DNA of 64,000 bases from JACKAQ01 sp020634975 [NCBI: Calditrichia bacterium] (GTDB taxonomy: Bacteria; Calditrichota; Calditrichia; RBG-13-44-9): assembly GCA_020634975.1 (NCBI GenBank), contig JACKAQ010000001.1, positions 1,488,001 through 1,552,000 on the forward strand, in the 5' to 3' direction. Below the pieces are notes generated by a model. The model worked only from the letters and a program-made list of their open reading frames with translations. It was not told the origin of the DNA and made no database searches. A program made the translations under genes and the position numbers. Shown piece after piece: positions 25,358-35,538 of this stretch (within the stretch, counting starts at the first letter, position 1; each line of letters begins with the position of its first letter).

Positions 25358-28075
25358 TTAATTTGATTCGCTGATCAGCAGTTCAATTTGCTGAATCAAT
25401 TGCGGGTATTCCGGCAGCGATTCGTAAAGTTTATCGATCTGAAAATTGCTGGCATAATTCTGAACTGCATTTCCCCACTGCACCAATCCGGTCAATCCGC
25501 ACTGTGTTCCAATTTCCTGCACCTTAATGGCAAACCTTTCAATTTCCCCGGTAATCATCGTTTCGGAAACGTCTTCCCAACTGCTCATCAGGTTGCGTTT
25601 CAACACGTCCAGCATATTATTCAACTGCTGAAAATTAACGGTTTCAATTGATTCTGATACATTTTCGGGCGGCGCAGCAACGCTATCATCGCAGTGTTCC
25701 GGGATATCGGAAGTTGCAGATTTCAGAAATTTTTTGAGCATGTAGCGCAGTTCGCGATTGCTGACGGGTTTAGCCAAAAAGCCATCGCAGCCAGCGATCA
25801 TCGCATCGTCGCGATCTTTTCTCATCGCATTTGCGGTGAGGGCAATTATCGGCGTGTTCGCAAAATCCGGGTTGGCTTTAATGCGCCGGGTGGCTTCGTA
25901 ACCGTTCATTTTGGGCATTCGCATATCCATCAACACCAGCGACGGGTGATACTGCTCAACCATTTTCACTCCGTCGATGCCGTTTTCCGCCTCCAGAATT
26001 GTCAGCTCTGTCGATGCCAGAAAATCCTTTATCAGCCTGCGATTCAACAGGTTATCTTCCACAAGCAACAGTGTTTGTTCGTAAAACCGCAGCGACATCA
26101 ATTCCGCATCTTCCTGATTGCGCAGCGGGTTTATCTGCTCCATTATGGCAATGTGCACTTCCGGCAAAATAACCCGGAAAGTGGTGCCTTTGCCAACTTC
26201 GCTGATAACTTCGATGTTGCCATTCATCATTTCCACCAGCCGTTTGGTGATTGCCAAACCCAAACCGGTGCCGCCGTATTTGCGGTTATCCTGCCCGCTT
26301 TGCTGAACGAACGCCTCAAAAATACGCTGCTGTTCAGATTCCGGAATACCGATGCCGGTATCCGAAATTGTAAATTCGACGCGAACAACGCTGATATCTT
26401 CCCGGGTTTCCCGAAAATCGATCCGGAAATTAACCTCGCCTTCTTCGGTAAATTTGATGGCGTTTCCGAACAAGTTGATCAGCACCTGGCGCAGCCGGAC
26501 ATCGTCGACCAATAAAATATTCGGGAAATTTTTGGGGACGAATGTTTCGAAACCCAACCCTTTTTCGCTTGCCTTAAGTTTATAAATATCAGCGACTTCC
26601 CCGATCAAGCCAACCAAGTCGACGGGGCGTTGCTGTAATTCCATCCTGCCGGCTTCTATTTTGGAAAGATCCAGAATATCGTTAATCAACGCCAGCAGTC
26701 CCTGCCCGCTGGATGAAATGGCATGCAAATACTCTACCTCCAGATTGCCGGTGATGCGCTGTCCCAACAATTCGGCAAATCCTAAAATTGCGTTCATCGG
26801 TGTGCGGAGTTCGTGGCTCATATTCGTCAGGAAACGGCTTTTGGCACGATTGGCAGATTCTGCAACTTCCTTCGCTTCCCGCAAATTTTCTTCACTTTGA
26901 CGCAATTCCGCGGTGGTGTGATGCAGTGTCCGAACGGTTCCGTTCAGCTCCACAATTTTTGCTTCCAGCATTTCTTTGGACAAATTGAGGTCTGCCGTGC
27001 GGCTTTCAACCATTTGCTGCAACTCTTCGTTCGATTGCTGCAGTTCTTCCACCATCGTGTTTATTTCGCGGGAAAGCAGCCCCAATTCATCCTGCCGGTT
27101 TAGCACAAACGGATGCCAGATTCGTGAAGTGGTAAACTGGTGCACCCGCTGCGAAAGCGTAACCACCGGAAAAACCAGAAAACTATACGCGGCAAACAGC
27201 ACCAAACCAAAGATGATGCTCACAAATCCGGTTTGCCACAACCGCTGCCACAATAATTCCTGATTGCGAATGGTGTAAATATTTTTCGGGCGCAACAGGG
27301 AGAGGTAGCCAACCATATTTCCCTGATAATCTGTTAACGAACGGGATTTGCAAAACCAGCTTTCGCCACCCAGTTCCAATTCCGTTACCGGATCTACCCC
27401 AGTTAAAACGGAATACGGAGAGGTTATCGTCGCCAAATCTTTGACTGTGCTGGAATCAAATAATGTGCTGGTGATAACTTTTCCATCAAACGAGATAATC
27501 AGCTCATTTTTTGTGCCTGTTTTCAATTGCTCGGCAAATGCGACATCTATTTTTTGAGCAATTTCGATGTGTTGGTTATGCACATATTTATAACCGCTGA
27601 TGAACGGGCGAATAATGCGGATGTAGCCGTTTTTTCCGTCAAAATTATAATCTGTCAATGTTTTTTCGTGTACCAGCCGCCGGTTTAGCGAATCGCGATC
27701 AGTGGCGATCCACTTACGCGACATCCCGATGGAGCGCAGTGCACGCCCGTCATCGGTGAGGATTGCCAGATTTCCCACACCCATCCGCTTTTCGAATTCA
27801 TTTAAAAAATTGATGGTCGAGATATAGTTTTTTGACTCTACAAGGTCTTGTAAATACTCAAGTTGGCTCAGCAGATAAGATGTTTCATACATGCGATTTA
27901 CGTTTTGATTGAAAGCACGCAGGCTGTACTCCAGCGCATAATCCAATTCCTCAGCTGCTGTCAGTTCAATTTTTTCTGACTCTGAAAGATAGGATTGCAG
28001 CGCCATCAAACTCAGCAGCACACAAACGAAAATCGAGCTGATGACGGCCACACGTATTTTCAGGGATATTTTCAT
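25358..28075 (-). CDS. Hybrid histidine kinase with periplasmic sensor, receiver and His-less HPt-like tail
   Basis: This 905-residue protein has a membrane helix at about residues 7-26, a large periplasmic region to about 280 of Cache-like character ([28 protein letters not shown]), a second helix at about 283-302, a HAMP-like linker and a coiled coil. The HisKA site is [15 protein letters not shown], with His near 419. HATPase motifs ([21 protein letters not shown]) and a receiver follow, with Asp near 716 in [11 protein letters not shown]. The last 90 residues repeat a domain seen in two neighbouring kinases ([17 protein letters not shown]), similar in shape to HPt but without the His. The solute-binding protein encoded 10 bases upstream is a plausible periplasmic partner. 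Confidence 0.92.
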   Translation of the reverse strand: MKISLKIRVAVISSIFVCVLLSLMALQSYLSESEKIELTAAEELDYALEYSLRAFNQNVNRMYETSYLLSQLEYLQDLVESKNYISTINFLNEFEKRMGVGNLAILTDDGRALRSIGMSRKWIATDRDSLNRRLVHEKTLTDYNFDGKNGYIRIIRPFISGYKYVHNQHIEIAQKIDVAFAEQLKTGTKNELIISFDGKVITSTLFDSSTVKDLATITSPYSVLTGVDPVTELELGGESWFCKSRSLTDYQGNMVGYLSLLRPKNIYTIRNQELLWQRLWQTGFVSIIFGLVLFAAYSFLVFPVVTLSQRVHQFTTSRIWHPFVLNRQDELGLLSREINTMVEELQQSNEELQQMVESRTADLNLSKEMLEAKIVELNGTVRTLHHTTAELRQSEENLREAKEVAESANRAKSRFLTNMSHELRTPMNAILGFAELLGQRITGNLEVEYLHAISSSGQGLLALINDILDLSKIEAGRMELQQRPVDLVGLIGEVADIYKLKASEKGLGFETFVPKNFPNILLVDDVRLRQVLINLFGNAIKFTEEGEVNFRIDFRETREDISVVRVEFTISDTGIGIPESEQQRIFEAFVQQSGQDNRKYGGTGLGLAITKRLVEMMNGNIEVISEVGKGTTFRVILPEVHIAIMEQINPLRNQEDAELMSLRFYEQTLLLVEDNLLNRRLIKDFLASTELTILEAENGIDGVKMVEQYHPSLVLMDMRMPKMNGYEATRRIKANPDFANTPIIALTANAMRKDRDDAMIAGCDGFLAKPVSNRELRYMLKKFLKSATSDIPEHCDDSVAAPPENVSESIETVNFQQLNNMLDVLKRNLMSSWEDVSETMITGEIERFAIKVQEIGTQCGLTGLVQWGNAVQNYASNFQIDKLYESLPEYPQLIQQIELLISESN

Positions 28076-28085
28076 ATAATTTTTT

Positions 28086-29309
28086 TCATCTCAATTGATC
28101 AATTTTAGCCGACAGCAATTCCGCGCCTTCTTCGGGTTGCATGCTGTGGTTGAACACCTGCGGCAACACATCCGCAAGCGTTTGCCAGATTTGCGCCATC
28201 GCCGGGTGGTTTGGCATCGGCACAGCGTTTTGTGCCTGCACTAAAAATCCCGAAATAAACTTGAACCCTTTTTCGGAGGAAATTTGGGTGATATCCGCCC
28301 GGGTCGGCAGGGAGTAAATTGCATCGAACGCCTGCAACTGGGCTTCTTTTCTGGAGAGGAAACGGATAAAATCTGTTGCAGCTTCCGGATGACGGGATGT
28401 GTTCGACAGCATCAGCATTTTCATGCCGATATACGGGCAGGGTTGCCGCCCGTCCGCTAACGCCGGAAATGCCTGAACGAAAAACGGCACCTCTTCGTTA
28501 ATAACCCTGTCCAGATCCCATGGGCCGGAAATCATTGCGGCTGCCAACCCGTCTGCAAACAGCACCAACCCGGTTTCGTTGCTGATGGCGCGTGATGTCA
28601 CTTTTTTCTGATCGAGCAAAACCAGCAGAAAACGGCAGGCATCGGCAAATGCTTTTTTATCGATAACCGGGTCTAAATTCGCATCAAAAAACCGTCCGCC
28701 AAATCCCTGATACCACGGAATAAAACGATATGGCTCGGCAATGTTGGTTGCCAGCGCCAGCAAATCCTCTTTCGAAAGCCGTTTGGCAAGCGCGAACAGA
28801 TCATTCATATCTTTTAACGGTTCCGGCTGCAACTCGGCGTTTACATAAACGCCCAACAATTCGTAAGATGTGGGGATGCCGTAAAGTTTGCCGTTATATC
28901 TGGCGCTTTTCAAAAAAACCTGGTGAAAATCAGACAAAAAATCTGGCGATATTTTGGTATCCAACGGCTGAATCATATTGTTATCTGCAAACAGGGAAAT
29001 GCCATCGCTAACACCGCGAATAATATCCGGCAGTTCGTTTTCCAATGTACTTTGGTAGCGATCCAGAAAAAAAGTCTGGAAATCTTTGAATACTTCCAGT
29101 TGAATATTCACACCCGGATGTTGCTGTTCGTATGTTTTTATCTGGTTGTGGATAAACAATACTTCTGCATTATCTGCAAAATCGACCCAAAAGCGCAGCA
29201 CTATGTTTTCCTGCTGGGCGTGTATTTTCGAAAAAACGGTGAGTATCAGTAAAAACATCAGCGCTTTTCTACCGGTATTACAGGCAAATGTGAATTGCGA
29301 AAGTTTCAT
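28086..29309 (-). CDS. Periplasmic solute-binding protein, family 1 (sugar type), without transporter genes
   Basis: Start taken at ATG 29309 (MKLSQFTF) with AGGACT upstream; a TTG at 29333 is in frame. A signal peptide of about 32 residues ends SKIHAQQ with no lipobox. The mature part is an extracellular solute-binding protein of the MalE/UgpB class: [59 protein letters not shown], and [18 protein letters not shown] near the C-terminus. Ligands of this family are mostly sugars. No permease or ATPase gene lies nearby; instead it sits inside an operon of histidine kinases. I infer it delivers ligand binding to a kinase sensor rather than to an importer. Confidence 0.88.
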   Translation of the reverse strand: MKLSQFTFACNTGRKALMFLLILTVFSKIHAQQENIVLRFWVDFADNAEVLFIHNQIKTYEQQHPGVNIQLEVFKDFQTFFLDRYQSTLENELPDIIRGVSDGISLFADNNMIQPLDTKISPDFLSDFHQVFLKSARYNGKLYGIPTSYELLGVYVNAELQPEPLKDMNDLFALAKRLSKEDLLALATNIAEPYRFIPWYQGFGGRFFDANLDPVIDKKAFADACRFLLVLLDQKKVTSRAISNETGLVLFADGLAAAMISGPWDLDRVINEEVPFFVQAFPALADGRQPCPYIGMKMLMLSNTSRHPEAATDFIRFLSRKEAQLQAFDAIYSLPTRADITQISSEKGFKFISGFLVQAQNAVPMPNHPAMAQIWQTLADVLPQVFNHSMQPEEGAELLSAKIDQLR

Positions 29310-29329
29310 TTCAGTCCTGTTGTCTATGC

Positions 29330-30622
29330 TCAAATAAGCGCAATTTGCGAATTATCGGCTTCAACTTCGTGTTTTTCCGGTCTGTTTTTTGGCAGTACCA
29401 CTCGAAAAGCCGCACCCATTCCCGGCTTGCTTTCCAGATCGATACGCCCGTTATATGCCCGGATCATTTCGGAACACATGTGCAGCCCCAAACCTGTTCC
29501 TTTGGGACCTTTGGAATCGGAATCCGCTTTGGGTTTGGTTGTAAAAAACGGGTCGAAAATTTTCGCCTGAACTTCCTCCGGAATGCCCGGACCATTATCT
29601 TGCACCATAAACCACACTTCTTCGGCATTGTTACCGGTGCGGATGGTGATGGTTGCATCCGGTTGTTCAAACATGGCATCAATGGCATTGCGAATCAGGT
29701 TTTGCAATACTTGTGAAATTTCTGAGGACACCACTTCAACCATCAGTTCGCCTTCACAGAACTCCAAAACCCGTTTGGTGTGATTGCGAAAATGCTGATC
29801 CGCCAATAAAAAGTCTATTTCGCGTTGGAGTAATTGATTCAGGTCGACCAATTCAATGTTATCACTTTTGTCCGCACGGCTTTTTGCCATCAGCGAATTA
29901 ATCATTTGTATCAATTTGCCGGTGCCGGTTTCTGCCATTTCCGTATAATGCCAAATGGATGCAAAAGATTTTTGGGCTTTTTTCCACTCATCATTTTCAG
30001 GATCGGGAATCTGCAATTTATTGACACGATTGCGTTCCATTTCAATTAATTGAATTGAACCGGAAATAGCGTTCAGCGGGTTGCGCAGGTTGTGAACTAT
30101 CCCCTGAATCAACATGCTGAAAGCAGCATGGCGCTCCGCACGAATGAGTGCTTCGGTGCGTTCATCCACAATGCGTTCCAACTGCTGATTGTATTGGTGA
30201 ATGGTATCCAGCGCATTTTTGAGCTGCAAATGGGTGCGCACCCGGGCAATAACTTCTGCTGTTTCAAACGGTTTGGTCACGTAATCCGATCCGCCGACTT
30301 CGAAGCCGCGAATTTTGTCTTCCACTTCGTGTTTCGCGGTTAAAAAAATGACCGGTATTTCCCGCGATGCCGGGTTATCCTTGATGCGCTGGCACACCTC
30401 AAACCCATCGATTTCCGGCATCATTACGTCCAGCAAAACCAGATCGGGCAGTTTTTTTTCGATGATTGTCAAAGCCTGTTTGCCATTTGTGGCAACGGCA
30501 ATGTTATACCCGTGGTTGGACAAAATATTCCCCAGCAACTGAATATTTTTGGGAATATCATCCACAATCAAAATCAGTGAATTCTTTTTCCGCTCCGGCT
30601 GGCTAAGGTTGTTGCTTTGCAT
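29330..30622 (-). CDS. Receiver-histidine kinase protein (response regulator with kinase output)
   Basis: The 430-residue soluble protein starts at ATG 30622 after GGAGGAAAG. It begins with a receiver (LILIVDDIPKNIQLLGNIL, Asp near residue 64 in LLDVMMPEIDGFEV, TKPFE). A short coiled coil follows, then a phosphoacceptor helix with GIVHNLRNPLNAISG (His near 176) and a HATPase domain (NLIRNAIDAM, VQDNGPGIPEE, GTGLGLHMCSEM). The order receiver-then-kinase lets the protein take a phosphate from another kinase and pass a signal on, so it may be the intermediate of the surrounding multi-kinase operon. Gaps to neighbours are only 20 and 24 bases. Confidence 0.92.
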   Translation of the reverse strand: MQSNNLSQPERKKNSLILIVDDIPKNIQLLGNILSNHGYNIAVATNGKQALTIIEKKLPDLVLLDVMMPEIDGFEVCQRIKDNPASREIPVIFLTAKHEVEDKIRGFEVGGSDYVTKPFETAEVIARVRTHLQLKNALDTIHQYNQQLERIVDERTEALIRAERHAAFSMLIQGIVHNLRNPLNAISGSIQLIEMERNRVNKLQIPDPENDEWKKAQKSFASIWHYTEMAETGTGKLIQMINSLMAKSRADKSDNIELVDLNQLLQREIDFLLADQHFRNHTKRVLEFCEGELMVEVVSSEISQVLQNLIRNAIDAMFEQPDATITIRTGNNAEEVWFMVQDNGPGIPEEVQAKIFDPFFTTKPKADSDSKGPKGTGLGLHMCSEMIRAYNGRIDLESKPGMGAAFRVVLPKNRPEKHEVEADNSQIALI

Positions 30623-30646
30623 CTTTCCTCCTTGATAGATACACCA

Positions 30647-33232
30647 TCATCCTTGATTGTTATCCTTCTTTAATGATTCGGCAAACATTTTGAGTATTAC
30701 AGGATATTTTTCTAACTTTTTATTAAGTTCGTCAATCCGGAACGATTCGGCAAATTGCTCCACCTGCATTCCCCAATTGAACAACAGTGGCACGCTGTAT
30801 TGCTCGCCATACGATTTCACTTCCGCGCCAAATCGCTGAATATCCATAGTTATGCAGGTATCGCTGACTTCTTTCCAATCTTCCATCATTCGCGATTGCA
30901 TAATTTCCAACAATTTATTCAGCTCAGAAAATTCCTTTTCCGACCGTGTTTCGGCTAAGCTTTCCGGCAATTGATGCGGCGGATTTTCGGCTGTTTGCAA
31001 ATCCGGAACCAGATCCAGATCAGGTATTTCATCCGGCAGTGCAACCGGTTGGGCGCTACTTTCTTCGACAGAAACATCCGGCAAAACCAGCCGGAATGTG
31101 CTGCCAAACCCGGGTTCGCTTTCCACCGAAATGCTCCCGTTCATTAATCCGGCAAATTTTTGGGCAAGCGCCAATCCCAAACCGGTGCCTTCGAACTCGC
31201 GGTTGGCGTCGCCGTTTTCCTGAACAAATGCGCCAAAAATGGCGTCCAGTTTTTCGCGGTGAATTCCGATGCCGGTATCGCTGATTTCGAATGTGAGGCG
31301 AAAGTGTTTATCCGGCTGTAACGCAATTTGCAACGCAACCCGGACACTTCCCGATGGTGTAAATTTGATGGCGTTGCCAATAAGATTCATCACAATCTGA
31401 CGCAGCCGTGTTTCATCCAGCCAAAAAACGGGCATCGGATTTTCCGGTAAAATAATTTCAAAAAACAATCCTTTTTCTGTTGCCTGTGCGCGATAAAAAT
31501 GGTCAAACTGATCCATAAATGATTTTAGATTTACCGGTTTCAGCTTTAATTCCATCGCACCGGATTCCATTTGGGAGAGATCGAGGATATCGTTTATCAG
31601 CGTTAACAGCCCTTTGCCGCTATCCTGAATTTCGCGGATATATTCCTGCTGGATGTGTTCCCGGGTAACGCCTTTGAGTAACTCGGAAAATCCCAGAATT
31701 GCATTCATTGGAGTGCGGAGTTCGTGCCCGACATTGGAGAGAAATTTGCTTTTTAGCTGATTGGCGCTTTCGGCATCCTCGCGCAAATTTTCGGATTCAT
31801 CCAGCGCGATCTTCAACTCTTCAGATAGCATTTCCGCATTAAATTTTGAGCGGTTCAATTCTTTTTCAGCTTGTTCGCGTTCGCTGATTTCTTCGACAAC
31901 CCGATCCAAAACCTGGTTGTAATGAATGGCAATTTGCCCGGCTTCTGTATATGGATCGATGGATGCGCGACTGCGGAAATCGCCGCTGGTGCGGTGTTCA
32001 TTCATTTGCCGGAGCAAACCCATTGCCTCCGTACTCGCGCGGTGTTCGGAAAAATTGAGCCCGGTTATTTCCGCTTCGCGGGAAACGCGCATCGGTTTGA
32101 TGCGGTTAGCCGTTCGCAGCAAAAAATAACCGGTACCAAATGACCAAATAAACGCGACAACTGCACCGGTCAGTTGAACGCCCAATTGTTCCGTCCGGGT
32201 CAAGCCGGTTCCCAGCTGTACAAGATCGCCAAAAATGGCGACGCACAGCGTTCCCCAAACACCACCAACACCGTGCACCGTAATGACGCTGAATACGTCG
32301 TCAATTTTCATTTTTTGAAGCAATTCGCTAAACACAAAACTGATAGCGCCGCTGATTAATCCAATAATTACAGCATCTTCCGCAGAAATGACATTGCAAC
32401 TGGCGGTGATGCCAACCAAACCGGTAAGTGCACCGTTCATCAGTTCTTCAACCCGAGCGTAGCCCAATCGCATCCATGAAATTGCGAGTGCTGAAAGCCC
32501 GCCAAATGCACCGGAAAGCAAGGTAACCAACAAAATATTTGGCACGCTGGCGTTCATTTCTAACGTGCTGCCACCGTTAAAACCAAACCAGCCGATCCAC
32601 AAAATCAGCACGCCGAGGGTTGCCATCGGCAAATCGTGACCGGAGATAGTGCATTTTTTTTCGCCAAAACAACCGATTCGCGGACCGAGCACCATCACCG
32701 CAGCCAGCGCAAACCAACCGCCAACAGAATGCACGACGGTGGAACCGGCAAAATCGCGGAATCCCAATTGCGCCAGCCAGCCGCCCGTTTCACCGGTTAG
32801 GGCACCGTTCCACACCCAATGCCCCATAAACGGATAAATGATGCCACAAATAATAATGGTCATCCAAATATAAAAAGAAAAGCGTAACCGCTCCGCAACT
32901 GCTCCGCCAACCAGCGTTGCAGCCGTTCCGCAAAACGCCATCTGGAAAAAGAAAAATGCAGTCGTTTTAGGATTTTCTGGTGTGCCAAACCAAAAATTGT
33001 CCATGCCAAACAATCCCAGATAGCTGGTACCAAACATAATTCCGTAGCCAAACAACCAGAAAACAGCAGCGGCGATACAAAAATCCACAAAATTTTTAAT
33101 GGCAACGTTAATGCTATTCTTGGACCGAACAAAGCCGCTTTCCACACAGCAAAATCCGGCCTGCATGGTTATCACCAAAACGGCGCAGATGAGTATCCAA
33201 AATGTGTTCAGCATGTCCGCGTTGATCGTCAT
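30647..33232 (-). CDS. Ammonium transporter-histidine kinase fusion (Amt sensor kinase)
   Basis: The first 400 residues of this 861-residue protein are a complete Amt domain: MQAGFCCVESGFVRSKNS, FQMAFCGTAATLVGGAVAER, YPFMGHWVWNGAL, and both pore histidines (GSTVVHSVGGW and VITVHGVGGVWG). A linker with RVSREAEITGLNFSEH and a coiled coil leads to a HisKA domain with [15 protein letters not shown] (His near 502) and a HATPase domain (NLIGNAIKF, DTGIGI, GTGLGLALAQ). There is no receiver. The last 90 residues are the same His-less HPt-like tail found in two neighbouring kinases. Amt-kinase fusions are known as ammonium sensors, for example in the anammox bacterium Kuenenia. The start ATG follows the upstream stop by two bases (TAACAATG), so translation is coupled. 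Confidence 0.95.
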   Translation of the reverse strand: MTINADMLNTFWILICAVLVITMQAGFCCVESGFVRSKNSINVAIKNFVDFCIAAAVFWLFGYGIMFGTSYLGLFGMDNFWFGTPENPKTTAFFFFQMAFCGTAATLVGGAVAERLRFSFYIWMTIIICGIIYPFMGHWVWNGALTGETGGWLAQLGFRDFAGSTVVHSVGGWFALAAVMVLGPRIGCFGEKKCTISGHDLPMATLGVLILWIGWFGFNGGSTLEMNASVPNILLVTLLSGAFGGLSALAISWMRLGYARVEELMNGALTGLVGITASCNVISAEDAVIIGLISGAISFVFSELLQKMKIDDVFSVITVHGVGGVWGTLCVAIFGDLVQLGTGLTRTEQLGVQLTGAVVAFIWSFGTGYFLLRTANRIKPMRVSREAEITGLNFSEHRASTEAMGLLRQMNEHRTSGDFRSRASIDPYTEAGQIAIHYNQVLDRVVEEISEREQAEKELNRSKFNAEMLSEELKIALDESENLREDAESANQLKSKFLSNVGHELRTPMNAILGFSELLKGVTREHIQQEYIREIQDSGKGLLTLINDILDLSQMESGAMELKLKPVNLKSFMDQFDHFYRAQATEKGLFFEIILPENPMPVFWLDETRLRQIVMNLIGNAIKFTPSGSVRVALQIALQPDKHFRLTFEISDTGIGIHREKLDAIFGAFVQENGDANREFEGTGLGLALAQKFAGLMNGSISVESEPGFGSTFRLVLPDVSVEESSAQPVALPDEIPDLDLVPDLQTAENPPHQLPESLAETRSEKEFSELNKLLEIMQSRMMEDWKEVSDTCITMDIQRFGAEVKSYGEQYSVPLLFNWGMQVEQFAESFRIDELNKKLEKYPVILKMFAESLKKDNNQG

Positions 33233-33234
33233 TG

Positions 33235-35538
33235 TTACCGACTTTCTTTGGGTCGTATCGGGACAAGATTTGGGTTATTCATCCCCGAAAGCTGGGTTTC
33301 TATTTTCCGAACCACTTCCGGGTAAGCTTTCAGCGTTGCGTTAAGTTCTTCAATTTGAAAACTGGCGGCGTATTTTTCAATTTTCTCGCCGTATTGCTGC
33401 AGCGATCCCACCAAATGGCGATTTCCCAACTGTTTGATATTTTGCCCAAACCGCTCGATATCCGATGTGATCATCGTTCCGCTGATTTCCTGCCAGTTTT
33501 CCATCATTTTTTGCAGGCGTTCCACCAATTGATAGGCAAGATCCAACGCTGCCTTATCCAATTTTTGATCAAAAGGCGAATGCTCTGTTTCGCTTTGCGG
33601 CGCAGAAGCGTTTTGCGGCTCCCGGTGAACCATCGTGTTTGGCAAATGATTTTTCAAAACGGTAAACAAATCTTTTCGCGATAGTGGTTTGCTCAAATAC
33701 GTTTCAACACCGCATTCCAGCGCCTCGCGACGATCCTCCGACAACGCATTCGCCGATACCGCAATTACCGGGATATTGCAAAACAACGGATTCCGTTTGA
33801 TTCGTTTGGTTGCTTCGGCGCCGTCCATTGTGGGCATTTTCATATCCATCAAAATTAAATCCGGGCGAACAACCTTCAGTTTGTTGAGGGCATCCACGCC
33901 ATTTTTGGCTTCGATAAGATTCAGGTGGGTTCCGCCAATATATTCATGAATTAATGTGCGGTTGGCTTCGTCATCCTCAACCAACAAAATGGTGGAGCGG
34001 TGAAAACGAATGTCATCGGGTTCCCAATTTTGGGCATCAGCCGCGCCGGATTCACTCATTACGGATTTAGAAACGGGCACATCATTCAGCACAACACTAA
34101 AAGTTGTGCCTTCGCCGACGATGCTGCAAACGTTAATTTTTCCATTCATCAATTCAATTAATTTTTGCGAAATTGCCAATCCTAATCCGGTGCCGCCGTA
34201 TTTGTGGTTGTCCTGCCCGTCTTGCTGAACAAATGCCCGGAAAATCTGCTCGGTCTGATCTTCCGGAATCCCGATGCCGGAATCCTGCACTGTCACCGTC
34301 AAACAAACAGAATCTGCTTCCGTTGCCGAAAATTCGCATTTCGCAGCCAGTTTGACAAAACCGTGATGGGTAAATTTGATCGCATTTCCAACCAGATTGA
34401 TAAGCACCTGACGGAAACGCGTTTCGTCCAGCATAAAACGGGCGGGCAATTGCGGATCGGTTTCCAGAATAAATTGCAGCCCTTTTTGCGATGCAGGAAA
34501 ACTGTGGATATCGGCAATTTCTTTTAACAGTGATTTTACATCTACCGGCTCATTTTTAAGGCACATGTGCTGCGCTTCTATTTTGGATAAATCCAGCACA
34601 TCGTTGATCAAGTTCAACAAATTTTTGCCACTGACAGCAATATTGTTCAAATACCGTTGTTGATCGCTGTCTGTCACCATGTTTTTCAGCAACCCGGCAA
34701 AACCCAAAATAACGTTTAACGGGGTGCGCAGTTCGTGGCTGGTATTGGCTAAAAATTCACTTTTTGCCTGATTTGCGGCGTTCAACTCGGCGGTTTTTTC
34801 CGCCACTTTTTTGTTCAGGCTGTGCTGAAATTCCGCCAATTGCTGATCGCGTTGCTGAATTTCATCGAGCATCGCGTTAAATCCGTCGGTCAGATCGCCC
34901 AACTCATCGTGACTGGTTCGTTTCGCACGGATGCTAAAATCGCCGCTAAGCTTAACTTTTTCAATTACTTTTAGCAACTGCACCAGCGATGTAAAAACGA
35001 CGGCTTCCAGTTTTGACGAGAATAAAAACGCCAGCAAAATTCCGGATGCTAAAATGAGTATCGCAGCAATTGCGAACCATGACAGCCGTTGATACAGCTG
35101 TGAGTGATCGAAAACCAGGCTCAATTTCCCAATAAATTTGCCGTTGGCAAATACTGGTTGTGTCACTCGCAGATCACTAAAAAAGATGCCGGCATCGCTA
35201 TCGTAAGTCACAAGTTCATCATCGAAACCGGATTTTCCAACGACGCAAAAAACTGTGCCATCCGACGAAAAAAGCAACGCAACAGCCAGTTCTTTTTCTG
35301 CCTCCAGCGATTGCAACACCCGTTTTGCCGCCGCCCGATCAGCCGATAACATCGGTTTTGCAACAGCGTTGGCTATAAATTCAGCTTGTTTTTGAGCGTG
35401 GGGTAACGCGGTTTCTCTGTATGAATATATTTCGAGCAGGAAGAATGACACAGCATTAAAAACCAACACTGCCGCACTAACCATCACTGAAATGGATATT
35501 GTTTTGTATCGAATGGATGTTGGTTTCCACTTTTGCAT
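33235..35538 (-). CDS. Hybrid histidine kinase with periplasmic domain, HAMP, receiver and His-less HPt-like tail
   Basis: This 767-residue protein is the first gene of a tight five-gene operon. Membrane helices at about residues 15-37 and 156-176 enclose a periplasmic domain of the CHASE8 type (AVAKPMLSADRAAAKRVLQSL, FVVGKSGFDDELV). A HAMP domain follows (RTSHDELGDLTDGFNAMLDEI), then HisKA (TSHELRTPLNVILGF, His near 268), HATPase and a receiver with Asp near 562 (LMDMKMPTMDG). The final 100 residues, with WQEISGTMITSDIERFGQNI, are the tail shared with the Amt-kinase and the 905-residue kinase. The output regulator is not obvious; the NtrC-type protein at 40023 is the nearest candidate. Confidence 0.92.
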   Translation of the reverse strand: MQKWKPTSIRYKTISISVMVSAAVLVFNAVSFFLLEIYSYRETALPHAQKQAEFIANAVAKPMLSADRAAAKRVLQSLEAEKELAVALLFSSDGTVFCVVGKSGFDDELVTYDSDAGIFFSDLRVTQPVFANGKFIGKLSLVFDHSQLYQRLSWFAIAAILILASGILLAFLFSSKLEAVVFTSLVQLLKVIEKVKLSGDFSIRAKRTSHDELGDLTDGFNAMLDEIQQRDQQLAEFQHSLNKKVAEKTAELNAANQAKSEFLANTSHELRTPLNVILGFAGLLKNMVTDSDQQRYLNNIAVSGKNLLNLINDVLDLSKIEAQHMCLKNEPVDVKSLLKEIADIHSFPASQKGLQFILETDPQLPARFMLDETRFRQVLINLVGNAIKFTHHGFVKLAAKCEFSATEADSVCLTVTVQDSGIGIPEDQTEQIFRAFVQQDGQDNHKYGGTGLGLAISQKLIELMNGKINVCSIVGEGTTFSVVLNDVPVSKSVMSESGAADAQNWEPDDIRFHRSTILLVEDDEANRTLIHEYIGGTHLNLIEAKNGVDALNKLKVVRPDLILMDMKMPTMDGAEATKRIKRNPLFCNIPVIAVSANALSEDRREALECGVETYLSKPLSRKDLFTVLKNHLPNTMVHREPQNASAPQSETEHSPFDQKLDKAALDLAYQLVERLQKMMENWQEISGTMITSDIERFGQNIKQLGNRHLVGSLQQYGEKIEKYAASFQIEELNATLKAYPEVVRKIETQLSGMNNPNLVPIRPKESR

